57,061 nt of DNA from an uncultured Lachnospiraceae bacterium (GCA_947566645.1 CANOKL010000025.1:1-57061); one strand, 5' to 3'; counted from the first letter of the stretch, positions 39,701 to 49,003 are shown. Translations and numbers: made by a program. Notes: a model not told the origin generated them from the letters alone.

Positions 39701-42700
39701 ATGGATCAAAAAGAGCTTATTTCCCGGCTAAGGGAGTACAACAGGGCGCGGAAGTCCCTGGCATGTTCGGATTTGGAAAAGCAGTGTATGAAATATGTAG
39801 ATGAGCACGATTATCTCTACACTTATATCAACTATGAAGCGGAGCTTCCGGTGCAGGCAGAGGAATTTATAAGAAAGAACCGTCGTTTTAAAGGGCTTTT
39901 GGGAGAAGATCATGAAAGGCTCTGTCTGTATCTCGGGCATATTCAGGAATATAGCTGCAATGACGGGGTGGTCCGCATGGATGTCAGAAGCAAAAGATTT
40001 TCACGTTATCGGAGCAAAGTTCTTCAGGCAGTCTGGGCTTTTTATCTGTTTTATGGCGCCGGGCTGTCTTTAAAGGAGCTGATTTACGGGGAATACCGGG
40101 ATCTGCTTTACAGTGTGGATTTTTCCCAGGTAATCGCGGCAGAGCTTTTGGCAGAAAACCCGGAGGCTGTCCGGTACTGTATGGAGGCGCTGACCAGTGA
40201 GAATAATACAGCGGTTCTGACAAGAGGCGTGATCATCGGAGTGGAGCAGAGCCACAACCGGGAGCTTCAGGAGACGCTGCTTCGGGTTTTCCTGGCGGCA
40301 AGGCTGCAGGAGGGCTTTCGGCAGAGCGTGGTGGAGACCGCAGATGAGAATGGACTTCCCTTTTTCCGCGACTTACTGGATGTCATCAAAAGGGATAACC
40401 TGCTGCGTTTTTCCTCTGTGCAGAGGGCGGTGCTTACATGGATTGGCATCGGCTGGCAGGAGGTAAAGGAAAAGGATGTGCGGTATATCTTCGACCTGCT
40501 TGTACGGGGCTTTAAAGGGGAAGACATCCTTCCGGAGAATCCGCTAGAGGTGTACATCAGACTTTACTGCATAGGCGCACTTGATGTGGAAGCGGCGGTA
40601 AAAGAGGCCTGCGGCCTGCTTGGAAGCAGCCAGCGTTATATTGTGGCCAGCGCCCTGGTTTACCTGGGGCTTACCAAAAGCTTTCATGTGGCAGAGCATC
40701 TTGACTTTCCGGAAAAGTTCGGGGAAGATGAGTGGATCATGGCGCTCTTTTTTGCAGAATGTATCCGGACCGGGGACTATGTGAAGAGAGTGCGCCTGGC
40801 AGGGGAAGAGACGGAGAAGCTTTATCTGCAGACAGAGAAGTTCCTTAAGACTCTTGGAAGCAGGAAGACATTTTCCTCGAAAGGCTTTGAGTGGTTTCAG
40901 GTGACGCTTACGAAGGAGAGCCTTTGCCTTTTTATGATTCAGCTTCTGGAAAAGCATGCGACTCCCCGGATGGCAGAGCTGTTTCTTCCTTACGCGGCGT
41001 CCACTCTTCGCTGGACGAACCTGGATTTCTTTATGGGAAAATGTTTCCCCATGGTGCCGGAGACTGCGAGAAAGCGGTTTATGGAAAAAGAGATCATTTC
41101 CTCCAATGAGGATCTTGGGAAATGGATTGTAAAGGAATATGGGAAGTTGTCACTGACAGAGAAGGAACTGCTCGGGCTGGAGGGGCGGCTTACAACGAAG
41201 AAGGCCAGGGCGCGGGCATATATTGTGGAGGTGCTTGCCGCACAGAAAAAGGAGCGGGTGCAGGCCAGCTATGACAGGCTGAAGGATTCGAAGTCAAAGA
41301 CAATCCGCGAGTCTGCGCTGGAGCTTCGGAAAAAAGCAGGGCTTGTGGCGGAAAGTGAAGCGGTATATGCTGAGGCTGTTGTTTCTCCTGTGGAAATCAA
41401 GGGGAGGGAGGAGGGCTTTGGCCTCTATGAGCCGGGGCATAGATACGAACTGGAATCCCCGGAATTTGTAAAGGTGTCTGAAAAGGGACTTCTGAAAAAA
41501 GAAAAGCAGGTGGATCTTAAGCAGGTGTTCCCCTGGAATAAGAAGCAGGTAACAGAATACATCCGCCGGTGGGGAGAGCGGATTCAGGAGCATGAGGACG
41601 ATGAGTATTACACAGGGCATGAGTACCGGCAGGTAAAAGACAGGGGGTTCTATCCTCTCAATTACAAGGAAACAGGGCTTGGCGCGTTACCGCTTGGAGA
41701 GGTGTGGAAAAACTATTTTCAGGAGGACGGACTGGAAAAAGAGGTTGTTTTTGAGATCCGTTTCTTGTTAGAGACTACCTGTGATTCTATTTTCCTGGAA
41801 AAGGTTCTGGATGTAAAGTCAGAGCTTTTTACCCTGGACAGAAGAGAACTCAGGGACATTCCTTATACCGGGCATTTTGAGACAATCTTTTCCCGGTATT
41901 TTCAGGAGGTTTCGGCAGAGGCTGACTTTTCGGAAACTGCAGCCCTGCTTCTGCAGCTGGTTGCCCGTTATGGGAAATTTCTTAAGTATAAGAAGAAGGA
42001 CTATAGTGATAAGGAAGAGGAGCACGCGCTTACGGACAACAGGAGCATTTATTTTCTGAAAGGGGAGCTTCATCTGGAGCAGGGAGATGACGACAGCTTC
42101 AGACGGTATTTTCCAGTGGTATTCGAATTATTTAACAGATATGCCCTGGGGAATCCGCGGACAGTTCAGGGGAAGCCCCTGGTTGAGCCTCTTCTGCTTG
42201 CGCGGGCAGTGTGCCTGGGGATGCTGCCAAAGGAGGCGCTCTACGAGGGAATACTGGACACCCACACAGAGAGAAAACAGAATTATTATTATGGAAGTGA
42301 GAGGGGACAGCTCTTTGAAGCATTCCGGGATGCTTACTTTGAGGGGAAGGGAATATGGGGCATGAATCCTCATATGTCCCTTGACGGCTACCGGCATATC
42401 CGGTGTGATTTTAAACAGGAGGCATTCGGGTGTCTCCGGGATGCGCTGGATCAGATTACAGACGTTTTACTCAGTATGGAAGTCCAGCGGCTGAATGAAA
42501 AGACAGCAGTAACGGATTATGTAGAGTCCCTTACCGTAATCCGCGGCGTGCAATATCTGCTCCTGGCCCTTAAGGTGCTGGAGGGTGAGGACATTAAGCG
42601 AAATGGCAGCAGATGGGAACGGAATACGGTGTTTGCCGATGTCATCCGGCACTGCTATCCCATGCTTCGGGTGAATCAGGCCGGAAGCGGCGGGGCAAAG

Positions 42701-44632
42701 ATGCAGTCAGAAGCAGGCGGGCCGGAGACCGGTGAGGCAGTGGCTATGTCAGAGGCAGGCAGGCCGGAGATGGATGAGGCGGCGGTTCTGTCAGCAGCAC
42801 ATATACCGGAGGAGCGGCTGGTGGAGACAGCCATGATGGCCTCCCAGTGGATTGACATCATAGCGGAGGTACTTGGATGGGACGGATTCAAGGAAGCATG
42901 CTATTATTTTACTGCTCATATGAAGCAGTATGATTTAAAACAGAAAAAGGCGGAAATCGCCAGGTATACAGAGCTAGAGCCAGAGGATCTGTATGACGGC
43001 GCATTTGACATGGACTGGTGCAAGAATGTGTATGCATCACTTGGTGAGAAGCGTTTTGCTCTCCTTTACAAGGCATCAAAGTTCCTGTGCGACAATTCCT
43101 TCCACACGCGTGCAAGAAAATATGCGGATGCCTGCCTTGGCAAAAAGGGAAAGGAAGTATGGAAGAAGGAAGCTGTGGAAAAGCGCAACAAAGATGCGCT
43201 GAACGCTTACTGCATCTGTCCAATTGAGGATGATGCGGATCTGCTTGAACGGTATCTGTATGTGCAGCAGTTTCTGAAGGAGTCGAAGCAGTTCGGCGCC
43301 CAGCGCCAGGCCAGTGAGAAGCGTGCGGCAGAGATGGCGCTGATGAACCTGGCGAAAAATTCCCGGTTTGAGACGGTGACCAGGCTGTCCTGGATGATGG
43401 AAAGCGAAGAGGTGCAGCAGAATCAGGATGTGCTTACGCCCAGGGCTCTGTCGGACGGGACTTCCGGGGCAAAGGACTGTGTGGAGGCATGGATTGAGAT
43501 TGACAGCCAGGGAAGAAATGAGATTCATATCCGTAAGAACGGAAAGAATCAGAAGTCTGTTCCGGCTGCGTATAAAAAGCATGAGTGGATTGTGCATTTA
43601 AAGGAAATCCACGCCCGGTGGCAGGAGCAGTATAAGCGTTCCAGGAGGATGCTGGAGCAGGCTATGGAGGAGCGGACAGAATTTCTGAGGGAAGAACTTG
43701 GGATGATGATGGCCAATCCCATCGTGTCGCCTATGCTGGAAAAGCTGGTGCTGATAAGCGGTGAGAGGGCGGGGGGTGTCACTGGCGAGGGCTTTCTGGC
43801 ATGGCTTAAGGAGGAAGCGGGAGAATCAGTGAGGATTGCCCATCCCTATGATCTCTATGAGATGGAACTTTGGAGCAGCTATCAGAAGAAGGTGTTTGAT
43901 TCTGGCATGGTGCAGCCCTTTAAGCAGGTGTTCCGGGAGCTGTATCTGAAGCTTCCAGATGAGTCTGACCTGCCGGAGACAAGGCGGTATTCGGGTTATC
44001 AGATACAGACGAAGAAGGCAGCGGCAGCCTTAAAAAGCAGGAAATGGAATGTGAGCTATGAGAATGGTCTTGAGCGGGTTTATTATAAGGACAATCTGGT
44101 AGTAAACCTGTATGCCCAGGCAGACTGGTTCTCCCCGGGAGATATTGAAGCCCCGGCGATCGAATATATCGCCTTTTATTCCAGGAAGGACGGGGGCCAG
44201 GTACGGATCCGGGATATTGACCCGGTAACATTTTCAGAAACCATGAGGGATGTGGATATGGCGGTGAGTACCGCGTACGTAGGAGGCGTGGATCCGGTTA
44301 CTTCCTTCTCTACCATGGAGCTTCGCCGGACAATTGCGGAGTATACCTGCAGCCTGATGAAGCTTCCTAATGTGACTGTGAAGGAGCATTTTGCAGATAT
44401 TGAAGGCGGGCTGAATCATTACAGTGTGCATCTTGGAAGCGGCGTAGTGCACCAGTCGGGCGGCGGCTCGATCCATATTGTCCCGGTGCACAGCGGAAAG
44501 CGCGGCAAGGTATATCTGCCGTTTCTTGATGAAGACCCGAAGACGGCAGAAATCCTTTCCAAGATTGTGATGCTCGCAGAGGACGGGAAGATCAAGGATC
44601 CGGAGATCCTCCGTCAAATAGTAAGACCGTAA
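39701..44632 (+). CDS. DUF4132-domain giant protein
   Basis: 1643 residues from the ATG at 39701 (AAAGGAG 13 bases upstream; ATG 39671 is an alternative). Most is helical repeat. A low-complexity linker with a 14-residue duplicated block (SEAGGPETGEAVAM/SEAGRPEMDEAAVL) lies near 1010-1040. The C-terminal 330 residues are the conserved DUF4132 region, ending VHLGSGVVHQSGGGS...IVPVHSGKRGKVYLPF...DPKTAEILSKIVMLAEDGKIKDPEI. DUF4132 also occurs in E. coli MolR/YehI, beside MoxR-type ATPase, vWA and SWIM genes; none is beside this one. Here its neighbours are an AAA-like ATPase and a beta-grasp-like protein. Molecular role unknown. No signal peptide. Confidence 0.88.
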   Translation: MDQKELISRLREYNRARKSLACSDLEKQCMKYVDEHDYLYTYINYEAELPVQAEEFIRKNRRFKGLLGEDHERLCLYLGHIQEYSCNDGVVRMDVRSKRFSRYRSKVLQAVWAFYLFYGAGLSLKELIYGEYRDLLYSVDFSQVIAAELLAENPEAVRYCMEALTSENNTAVLTRGVIIGVEQSHNRELQETLLRVFLAARLQEGFRQSVVETADENGLPFFRDLLDVIKRDNLLRFSSVQRAVLTWIGIGWQEVKEKDVRYIFDLLVRGFKGEDILPENPLEVYIRLYCIGALDVEAAVKEACGLLGSSQRYIVASALVYLGLTKSFHVAEHLDFPEKFGEDEWIMALFFAECIRTGDYVKRVRLAGEETEKLYLQTEKFLKTLGSRKTFSSKGFEWFQVTLTKESLCLFMIQLLEKHATPRMAELFLPYAASTLRWTNLDFFMGKCFPMVPETARKRFMEKEIISSNEDLGKWIVKEYGKLSLTEKELLGLEGRLTTKKARARAYIVEVLAAQKKERVQASYDRLKDSKSKTIRESALELRKKAGLVAESEAVYAEAVVSPVEIKGREEGFGLYEPGHRYELESPEFVKVSEKGLLKKEKQVDLKQVFPWNKKQVTEYIRRWGERIQEHEDDEYYTGHEYRQVKDRGFYPLNYKETGLGALPLGEVWKNYFQEDGLEKEVVFEIRFLLETTCDSIFLEKVLDVKSELFTLDRRELRDIPYTGHFETIFSRYFQEVSAEADFSETAALLLQLVARYGKFLKYKKKDYSDKEEEHALTDNRSIYFLKGELHLEQGDDDSFRRYFPVVFELFNRYALGNPRTVQGKPLVEPLLLARAVCLGMLPKEALYEGILDTHTERKQNYYYGSERGQLFEAFRDAYFEGKGIWGMNPHMSLDGYRHIRCDFKQEAFGCLRDALDQITDVLLSMEVQRLNEKTAVTDYVESLTVIRGVQYLLLALKVLEGEDIKRNGSRWERNTVFADVIRHCYPMLRVNQAGSGGAKMQSEAGGPETGEAVAMSEAGRPEMDEAAVLSAAHIPEERLVETAMMASQWIDIIAEVLGWDGFKEACYYFTAHMKQYDLKQKKAEIARYTELEPEDLYDGAFDMDWCKNVYASLGEKRFALLYKASKFLCDNSFHTRARKYADACLGKKGKEVWKKEAVEKRNKDALNAYCICPIEDDADLLERYLYVQQFLKESKQFGAQRQASEKRAAEMALMNLAKNSRFETVTRLSWMMESEEVQQNQDVLTPRALSDGTSGAKDCVEAWIEIDSQGRNEIHIRKNGKNQKSVPAAYKKHEWIVHLKEIHARWQEQYKRSRRMLEQAMEERTEFLREELGMMMANPIVSPMLEKLVLISGERAGGVTGEGFLAWLKEEAGESVRIAHPYDLYEMELWSSYQKKVFDSGMVQPFKQVFRELYLKLPDESDLPETRRYSGYQIQTKKAAAALKSRKWNVSYENGLERVYYKDNLVVNLYAQADWFSPGDIEAPAIEYIAFYSRKDGGQVRIRDIDPVTFSETMRDVDMAVSTAYVGGVDPVTSFSTMELRRTIAEYTCSLMKLPNVTVKEHFADIEGGLNHYSVHLGSGVVHQSGGGSIHIVPVHSGKRGKVYLPFLDEDPKTAEILSKIVMLAEDGKIKDPEILRQIVRP

Positions 44633-44655
44633 GAAAGTGATACAGGAGGCAGCAG

Positions 44656-45339
44656 ATGAAATATGATTGCTTAATTATAGATGATGAGAAGATGCTTGCC
44701 GACAGTACTGCAGAGTACTTTAACTTGTTTGGCGTGAAAGCTGCCGCTGTATACAGTGCTTCGCAGTGCAGGGATTTTCTAAAGGAGAATCAGGCAGGGC
44801 TTCTGCTTCTTGACATTAATCTGGGCGATGGAAGCGGATTTGAATTATGTAAGGAACTACGGGAAAAAACGGAGATTCCCATCCTGTTTATTTCTGCCAG
44901 GACGAGTGATGACGATAAGATCATCGCCCTTAATATCGGAGGGGATGACTACATTCAGAAGCCATGCTCCCTGGGAGTTCTTCTTGCGAAGGTGAAAGTG
45001 GTGCTGAAGCGTTTTGGGCCGAGACCGGATGCGGACAGATATTCTGACGGCCGTCTGACAGTGGATTTTATGGCAAAGCAGGTATTTGTGGAGGGGAAAC
45101 CCGTGAAGCTTACGGCCCTGGAGTTCAGGCTGCTGTCCTGCCTGATAAAAAATGAAAATAAGGTTCTGTCAAAGCAGGAGCTTTTTGAGGAGGTATGGGA
45201 AGACCGGTTTACAGGAGACGGTACGCTGAATGTGCACATCCGGAAAATACGGGAGGCAATTGAGAGGGATCCGGGAAAGCCGGAATACATCCGTACCGTG
45301 TGGGGCGATGGCTACAGGTTCTGTGGGGAAATGCAATGA
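44656..45339 (+). CDS. OmpR-family response regulator
   Basis: 227 residues. Receiver domain with Asp9/Asp10, phospho-acceptor Asp53 in LLLLDINLGDG, Ser80 in LFISAR and Lys102 in YIQKPCS. The C-terminal winged helix runs about 130-227 (LTALEFRLLSCLI, HIRKIREAIERDP, IRTVWGDGYRF). RBS AGGAGGCAGC. The stop overlaps the kinase start by four bases (ATGA). It begins 23 bases after the DUF4132 stop, so read-through from that operon is possible. The likely target is the ABC exporter at 48245, whose promoter carries 11-bp direct repeats. Confidence 0.95.
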   Translation: MKYDCLIIDDEKMLADSTAEYFNLFGVKAAAVYSASQCRDFLKENQAGLLLLDINLGDGSGFELCKELREKTEIPILFISARTSDDDKIIALNIGGDDYIQKPCSLGVLLAKVKVVLKRFGPRPDADRYSDGRLTVDFMAKQVFVEGKPVKLTALEFRLLSCLIKNENKVLSKQELFEEVWEDRFTGDGTLNVHIRKIREAIERDPGKPEYIRTVWGDGYRFCGEMQ

Positions 45340-46607
45340 AGAGTAAAACATTTTTAACAGGCCTTCTCCTCATCTTTGCGGCAGAGCTTGCGGCGCTTTT
45401 CATTTTCGCGGCAGGGGATGTGGAAGATCTGCAGAATGCCGTTCAGGTAAATGAGGCTGTCCAGTCTGTCCAGGAGGACTGGGACGCGATAGAGAAACAT
45501 GAAAATCAGACAGATCTGGATTATACTGTGCTTGGCATGGACGGGACTGTTATATATAAAACGGAGGAGTCTGTAAGTGAGACAGTGAATGAAGCAGTCA
45601 TTCACAGAGATACGGTGCTGGAGCTTAAAAAGGACGGGGCAGCTGTGGGAAAAATCATTATTTATAATGACAGCGCAGAGAACCTGAAACACCGGCAGAA
45701 GATACTGGTAATGTTTCTGGCAGCCGGGGCGTTATTCCAGTGCGCCCTCTGCGCGGGATATTTTCTTTATCTGAACCATGTGGTGATTCAGCCCTTCCAT
45801 AAGCTTCATGGTTTTGCGGAGCGTATCGCAGGCGGTAATCTTGATATTCCTCTTGAAATGGACAGGAAGAATCTTTTCGGCGCGTTTACAGAGAGCTTTG
45901 ACATCATGCGTTCAGAGCTTCGCAAGGCAAGAAAGGCAGAGGCCGCGGCAAATGCCAGCAAAAAAGAACTGGTGGCGAAGCTGTCCCATGACATTAAGAC
46001 CCCGGTGGCGAGCATCAAAGCCGCTTCGGAGGTGGGGGCTGCCCTCGCAGACAATGAAAGACTCCGGGAGAACTATACACAGATTATCCGCAAGGCAGAT
46101 CAGATCAATACGCTGATCTCCAACCTGTTCACTGCTGCGTTAGAAGAACTTGAACAACTTCCGGTAACGCCGGAGGACATGGAAAGCAGGGAGATCAGGC
46201 ACATTCTGGAGAATGCCGATTATCTTGGGCGGGCGGATATTCCGGACATTCCGGACTGCATCCTGTACGCGGACCAGCTCCGGCTCCAGCAGGTATTTGA
46301 TAACATTTTTGCAAATTCATATAAATATGCAGGCACGCCGATTGTGGTTTCTGCTTTTGTTTCGGATGGCTGTATGACAGTTCGTGTGGAGGACTCCGGG
46401 GGCGGCGTCAGTGTGGAGGAACTTCCGCTTATTAAGGAAAAATTCAGGCGCGGAAGTAATGCAAAAAAGATAGAGGGCGCCGGGTTGGGGCTATATATTT
46501 CCGATTATTTTATGGAAGAGATGCACGGGAGCCTGGTGATCGAAAACGGGGAGAAAGGGCTTCGGGTAAGTGTCGGGATTTTGCTTTCGCCAGGAGGGAT
46601 TTTCTGA
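45336..46607 (+). CDS. Sensor histidine kinase
   Basis: 423 residues from the ATG at 45336, which overlaps the regulator stop. It has a transmembrane helix (about 5-23), an extracellular sensor of about 100 residues, a second helix (about 125-146), and a HAMP-like linker. His218 is in KLSHDIKTPVASIK, followed by an N-box FDNIFANSYKYA and G-box GAGLGLYISDYF. The kinase partners the OmpR regulator. The sizeable extracellular domain differs from the Bce-type intramembrane sensors, so it probably senses an external ligand directly. Ligand unknown; cell-envelope stress or peptide is a guess from the nearby exporter. Confidence 0.94.
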   Translation: MKSKTFLTGLLLIFAAELAALFIFAAGDVEDLQNAVQVNEAVQSVQEDWDAIEKHENQTDLDYTVLGMDGTVIYKTEESVSETVNEAVIHRDTVLELKKDGAAVGKIIIYNDSAENLKHRQKILVMFLAAGALFQCALCAGYFLYLNHVVIQPFHKLHGFAERIAGGNLDIPLEMDRKNLFGAFTESFDIMRSELRKARKAEAAANASKKELVAKLSHDIKTPVASIKAASEVGAALADNERLRENYTQIIRKADQINTLISNLFTAALEELEQLPVTPEDMESREIRHILENADYLGRADIPDIPDCILYADQLRLQQVFDNIFANSYKYAGTPIVVSAFVSDGCMTVRVEDSGGGVSVEELPLIKEKFRRGSNAKKIEGAGLGLYISDYFMEEMHGSLVIENGEKGLRVSVGILLSPGGIF

Positions 46608-46724
46608 GAGGTATGTTGTGAATTTAACATGCCATTTAGGAAAAAAAAGGAAATTGTAGTGAAAAAAGTTGCTTTTTTGCGAAAATCTAGTATAATAAAA
46701 AAGAAATAAAGCACATCTGCGGAG

Positions 46725-46751
46725 GTTACTGTGAGCAGAGGGAACAGTAAC
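46725..46751 (+). repeat. Terminal 27-bp hairpin of the 133-bp repeat, copy D
   Basis: GTTACTGTGAGCAGAG plus AACAGTAAC has the same length and ends as the 3' hairpin of copies B and C (2232-2258). The rest of the element is missing. It lies 23 bases upstream of the antitoxin-like start, in its leader. Confidence 0.75.
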
Positions 46752-46774
46752 GAATATTATAGGAGGTGAAAAGT

Positions 46775-46963
46775 ATGGCAACGAAGAGCATATTAAAGAA
46801 TGTCAATGTTAATGACAAGCAATTCGCCCGTACATTTGTGCAAGCATTAGATGAAGTGGAAGATACTAAATATCGGCCGATACAGCTTTCGAGAGAATGC
46901 AGGGAAATTACAGGTGATAAAATTAAGGAGTTTTTTGGAAACGGTGAGACTGTCAGAGATTAA
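46775..46963 (+). CDS. Small antitoxin-like protein paired with GNAT gene
   Basis: 62 residues from the ATG at 46775 (MATKSILKNV), after a strong AGGAGGTG. It is charged, with an early strand (SILKNVNV) and helices, and the segment RPIQLSRECREITGDKIKEFF. It resembles, from memory, the small partner encoded upstream of clostridial acetyltransferase toxins. Its 3' end overlaps the next gene by 20 bases, as is usual for toxin-antitoxin pairs. Probably binds DNA or the toxin; not proven. Confidence 0.7.
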   Translation: MATKSILKNVNVNDKQFARTFVQALDEVEDTKYRPIQLSRECREITGDKIKEFFGNGETVRD

Positions 46964-47459
46964 TTCAAATACACATTTTGTTCAGATTAATTTAAGTGAT
47001 TTGTTAGAGCAGCTAGGGGAGGATGAAGTGAAAAATATCCTCTCTTCTTTTGTGTGCCCATTAAATGCTGATGTAGAAAAATTTGTAAAGACTAAGGCGG
47101 TTGAATTTTCAAGGAGAGGATTTTCTAAACGCAAGTTAAGAGAACACGGAATATTTGATACAAAGTCAAATGAATATACAGTTGCAGCTCCTTTAATTGC
47201 GCAACTCGGGAAAAATTATGCAAATGGAAACAACAGCCTGATTTCTGGAAGAGATCTTTTACAGATGGCAATGGAGAAGGTAAAGAAAGTGCAGAATGAG
47301 GTGGGTGGCCGTTTTGTATATTTGGAATGCGAAGAAAAACCAAGGCTGATGGAATTCTATGAATCGAACCATTTTAAAATTTTTGGCAGGAGAAAACTGG
47401 ATCGGGATGAGACGGATATAGAAGGTAAATATTTATTGCAGTATTTCACGATTTTATAG
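46944..47459 (+). CDS. GNAT-type toxin-like protein, apparently shortened
   Basis: 171 residues from the GTG at 46944, inside the antitoxin-like gene, with AAGGAG 13 bases upstream. The C-terminus is acetyltransferase-like (GGRFVYLECEEKPRLMEFYESNHFKIFGRRKL). The N-terminus SEINSNTHFVQINLSDLLEQ and VKTKAVEFSRRGFSK are typical of the family, but as I recall full-length members then continue with about 40-50 residues (THLVF...) before KLREHGIFD. Here that stretch is absent in frame, removing the first GNAT strands. The protein may be inactive or a relic kept in frame. Confidence 0.75.
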   Translation: MRLSEINSNTHFVQINLSDLLEQLGEDEVKNILSSFVCPLNADVEKFVKTKAVEFSRRGFSKRKLREHGIFDTKSNEYTVAAPLIAQLGKNYANGNNSLISGRDLLQMAMEKVKKVQNEVGGRFVYLECEEKPRLMEFYESNHFKIFGRRKLDRDETDIEGKYLLQYFTIL

Positions 47460-47469
47460 ATTATACTGA

Positions 47470-47500
47470 TACTCACGGCAGATTTTACCGGCCGTGAGTA
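47470..47500. terminator. Hairpin between convergent GNAT-like and Uma2 genes
   Basis: TACTCACGGC (47470-47479) and GCCGTGAGTA (47491-47500) form a 10-bp perfect stem around an 11-base loop, ending both gene units. No long U-tract. Confidence 0.6.
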
Positions 47501-47504
47501 TAAC

Positions 47505-48056
47505 TTATACAGTTCCTAAGAGTTTATTAATGTTGATCGTGAGGTCTTCGTATATGCAGGCCGGGATGTCCTCATCGAAGGTGTACTGACCTGTTTTTTC
47601 ATCATGCTCAAAATCAAAAACATTTATAATATTTGTTATCGGGTTTACAATCCAGTATTCCCGGACACCGGCAGTACGGTATTTAAAGAGCTTAATTCCG
47701 TAGTCCATCCGCTGGGAGGAAGGAGAGACGATTTCAATGATCCAGTCCGGCGCACCGTTGCAGCCATATTCATCAAGCTTATTCTGATCACAAATTACGG
47801 CAAGATCCGGTTCCACGTAGTTTCTGTCATCCGCATTTAAAAATACGGCAAAGGGGGCAGGATAAACTTTACAGATGCCGTTATGAGTATCAATATGCTG
47901 ACCGATTATTTTTGTAAATTGACTGACAAGCTCCTGGTGGATTCGTCTTGGCGGTGCCATCATATAGAGCTGTCCGTCTATCAGTTCTGCCCTTTGCCCT
48001 TCTGGGAGAGCATAAATATCGTCAACTGTATAGGCTTTTTGCTGTGCGATTGCCAT
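47505..48056 (-). CDS. Uma2-family (DUF820) PD-(D/E)XK protein
   Basis: 183 residues with the Uma2 pattern: YALPEGQRAELIDGQLYMMAPP near 14-35, VEPDLAVICD near 83 (catalytic Asp region), DWIIEIVSPSS near 103 (Glu) and KLFKYRTAGVREYWIVNP (Lys near 124). The fold is restriction-nuclease-like. The family is frequent in Cyanobacteria and gut Firmicutes; its function is unresolved. RBS AAGGAGGAC. It stands alone on the minus strand, divergent from the ABC exporter operon. Confidence 0.9.
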   Translation of the reverse strand: MAIAQQKAYTVDDIYALPEGQRAELIDGQLYMMAPPRRIHQELVSQFTKIIGQHIDTHNGICKVYPAPFAVFLNADDRNYVEPDLAVICDQNKLDEYGCNGAPDWIIEIVSPSSQRMDYGIKLFKYRTAGVREYWIVNPITNIINVFDFEHDEKTGQYTFDEDIPACIYEDLTININKLLGTV

Positions 48057-48162
48057 GGGGAGTCCTCCTTTTTTAAAGAAGTATTGGATTTTGTAATAAC
48101 GTTAGCACAAAAGCTAATTACGGTCAAGAAGTTTATTTCTTGACAATTTTTTAGTTTTTGAT

Positions 48163-48216
48163 TTAAGGATTGCTTAAGGATTGCATAAAGACATTTAAGG
48201 AATCAGGACTTAAAAT
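48163..48216 (+). promoter_or_regulatory. Exporter promoter with response-regulator-type direct repeats
   Basis: TTAAGGATTGC is repeated without gap at 48163-48173 and 48174-48184 (period 11), with a third related unit TTAAGGAATC at 48195-48204. A weak -35 (AAGACA, 48188-48193) and -10 TAAAAT (48211-48216) follow. Eleven-base direct repeats before a poor -35 are typical OmpR-family activation sites. The regulator at 44656 is the natural candidate. Confidence 0.7.
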
Positions 48217-48244
48217 GAACGTGTAGAAAGAGAGGAGGTTCTGC

Positions 48245-49003
48245 ATGAAAAAAATATTATTAAAAACAAGCAGCCTGAGTAAATCTTTCTCCACTGGCGG
48301 GGCTCTTCAGCACGTTCTGAAAAACATTGATCTGGAGCTTGCAGAAGGGGACTTCACTGTAATCATGGGTGCCAGCGGGGCAGGAAAATCCACACTTTTA
48401 TATGCACTTTCGGGAATGGACACCCCGTCTCTGGGGACGATTACCTTTGGTGATAAGCTGATCTCCGGCTTAAACCAGGATGAGCTCGCCATTTTCCGTC
48501 GGCAGCACTGCGGCTTTGTCTTTCAGCAGATTTATCTGATTGACGGAATGTCCGTTATGGATAACATTTTAGCGGCAGGCCTGCTTGTGAGCAAGGATAA
48601 AAGAGCGCTCGTGAGAAGGGCAAAGGAGCTGTTCGCGGCAGTTGGCATTTCCGGGGAAACGCAGAAGAAGTTTCCGGCTCAGATATCCGGCGGCGAGGCG
48701 CAGAGAGCAGGGATTGTCCGGGCGCTGATTAACCAGCCGGAGATTCTGTTTGCGGATGAGCCCACAGGGGCGCTTAATTCCAGGACAGGGCTGGATGTGC
48801 TTGATACGCTTACTGCCTTTAACGAGCAGGGGCAGAGTGTGGTCATGGTAACGCATGATATGCGGTCCGCGAGACGGGGGAACCGTGTGCTGTATTTAAA
48901 GGACGGGGTGATTCTGGGGGAATGTAATCTGGGGAAATATGTACATGGCGACCGTGAAAGGCATGAGAAGCTTTCTGCCTTCCTGTCAGAAATGGGGTGG
49001 TAA
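48245..49003 (+). CDS. ABC exporter ATP-binding protein (MacB/BceA type)
   Basis: 252 residues: Walker A IMGASGAGKST near 41-51, Q-loop VFQQIYLIDGM, signature SGGEAQRAG near 143, Walker B ILFADEPTGALN and a switch histidine in VTHDMRSARRG. This is the LolD/MacB/BceA subfamily that works with FtsX-like permeases in peptide or antibiotic export and resistance. RBS GAGGAGG. It is followed, after one base, by its permease gene and preceded by putative response-regulator sites, so the two-component system at 44656-46607 probably controls it. Confidence 0.95.
   Translation: MKKILLKTSSLSKSFSTGGALQHVLKNIDLELAEGDFTVIMGASGAGKSTLLYALSGMDTPSLGTITFGDKLISGLNQDELAIFRRQHCGFVFQQIYLIDGMSVMDNILAAGLLVSKDKRALVRRAKELFAAVGISGETQKKFPAQISGGEAQRAGIVRALINQPEILFADEPTGALNSRTGLDVLDTLTAFNEQGQSVVMVTHDMRSARRGNRVLYLKDGVILGECNLGKYVHGDRERHEKLSAFLSEMGW

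Noticed and set aside
42909..43597. Long reverse frames inside the DUF4132 gene
   Set aside because: Shadows of a conserved 1643-residue protein; Cys/His-rich nonsense without motifs.
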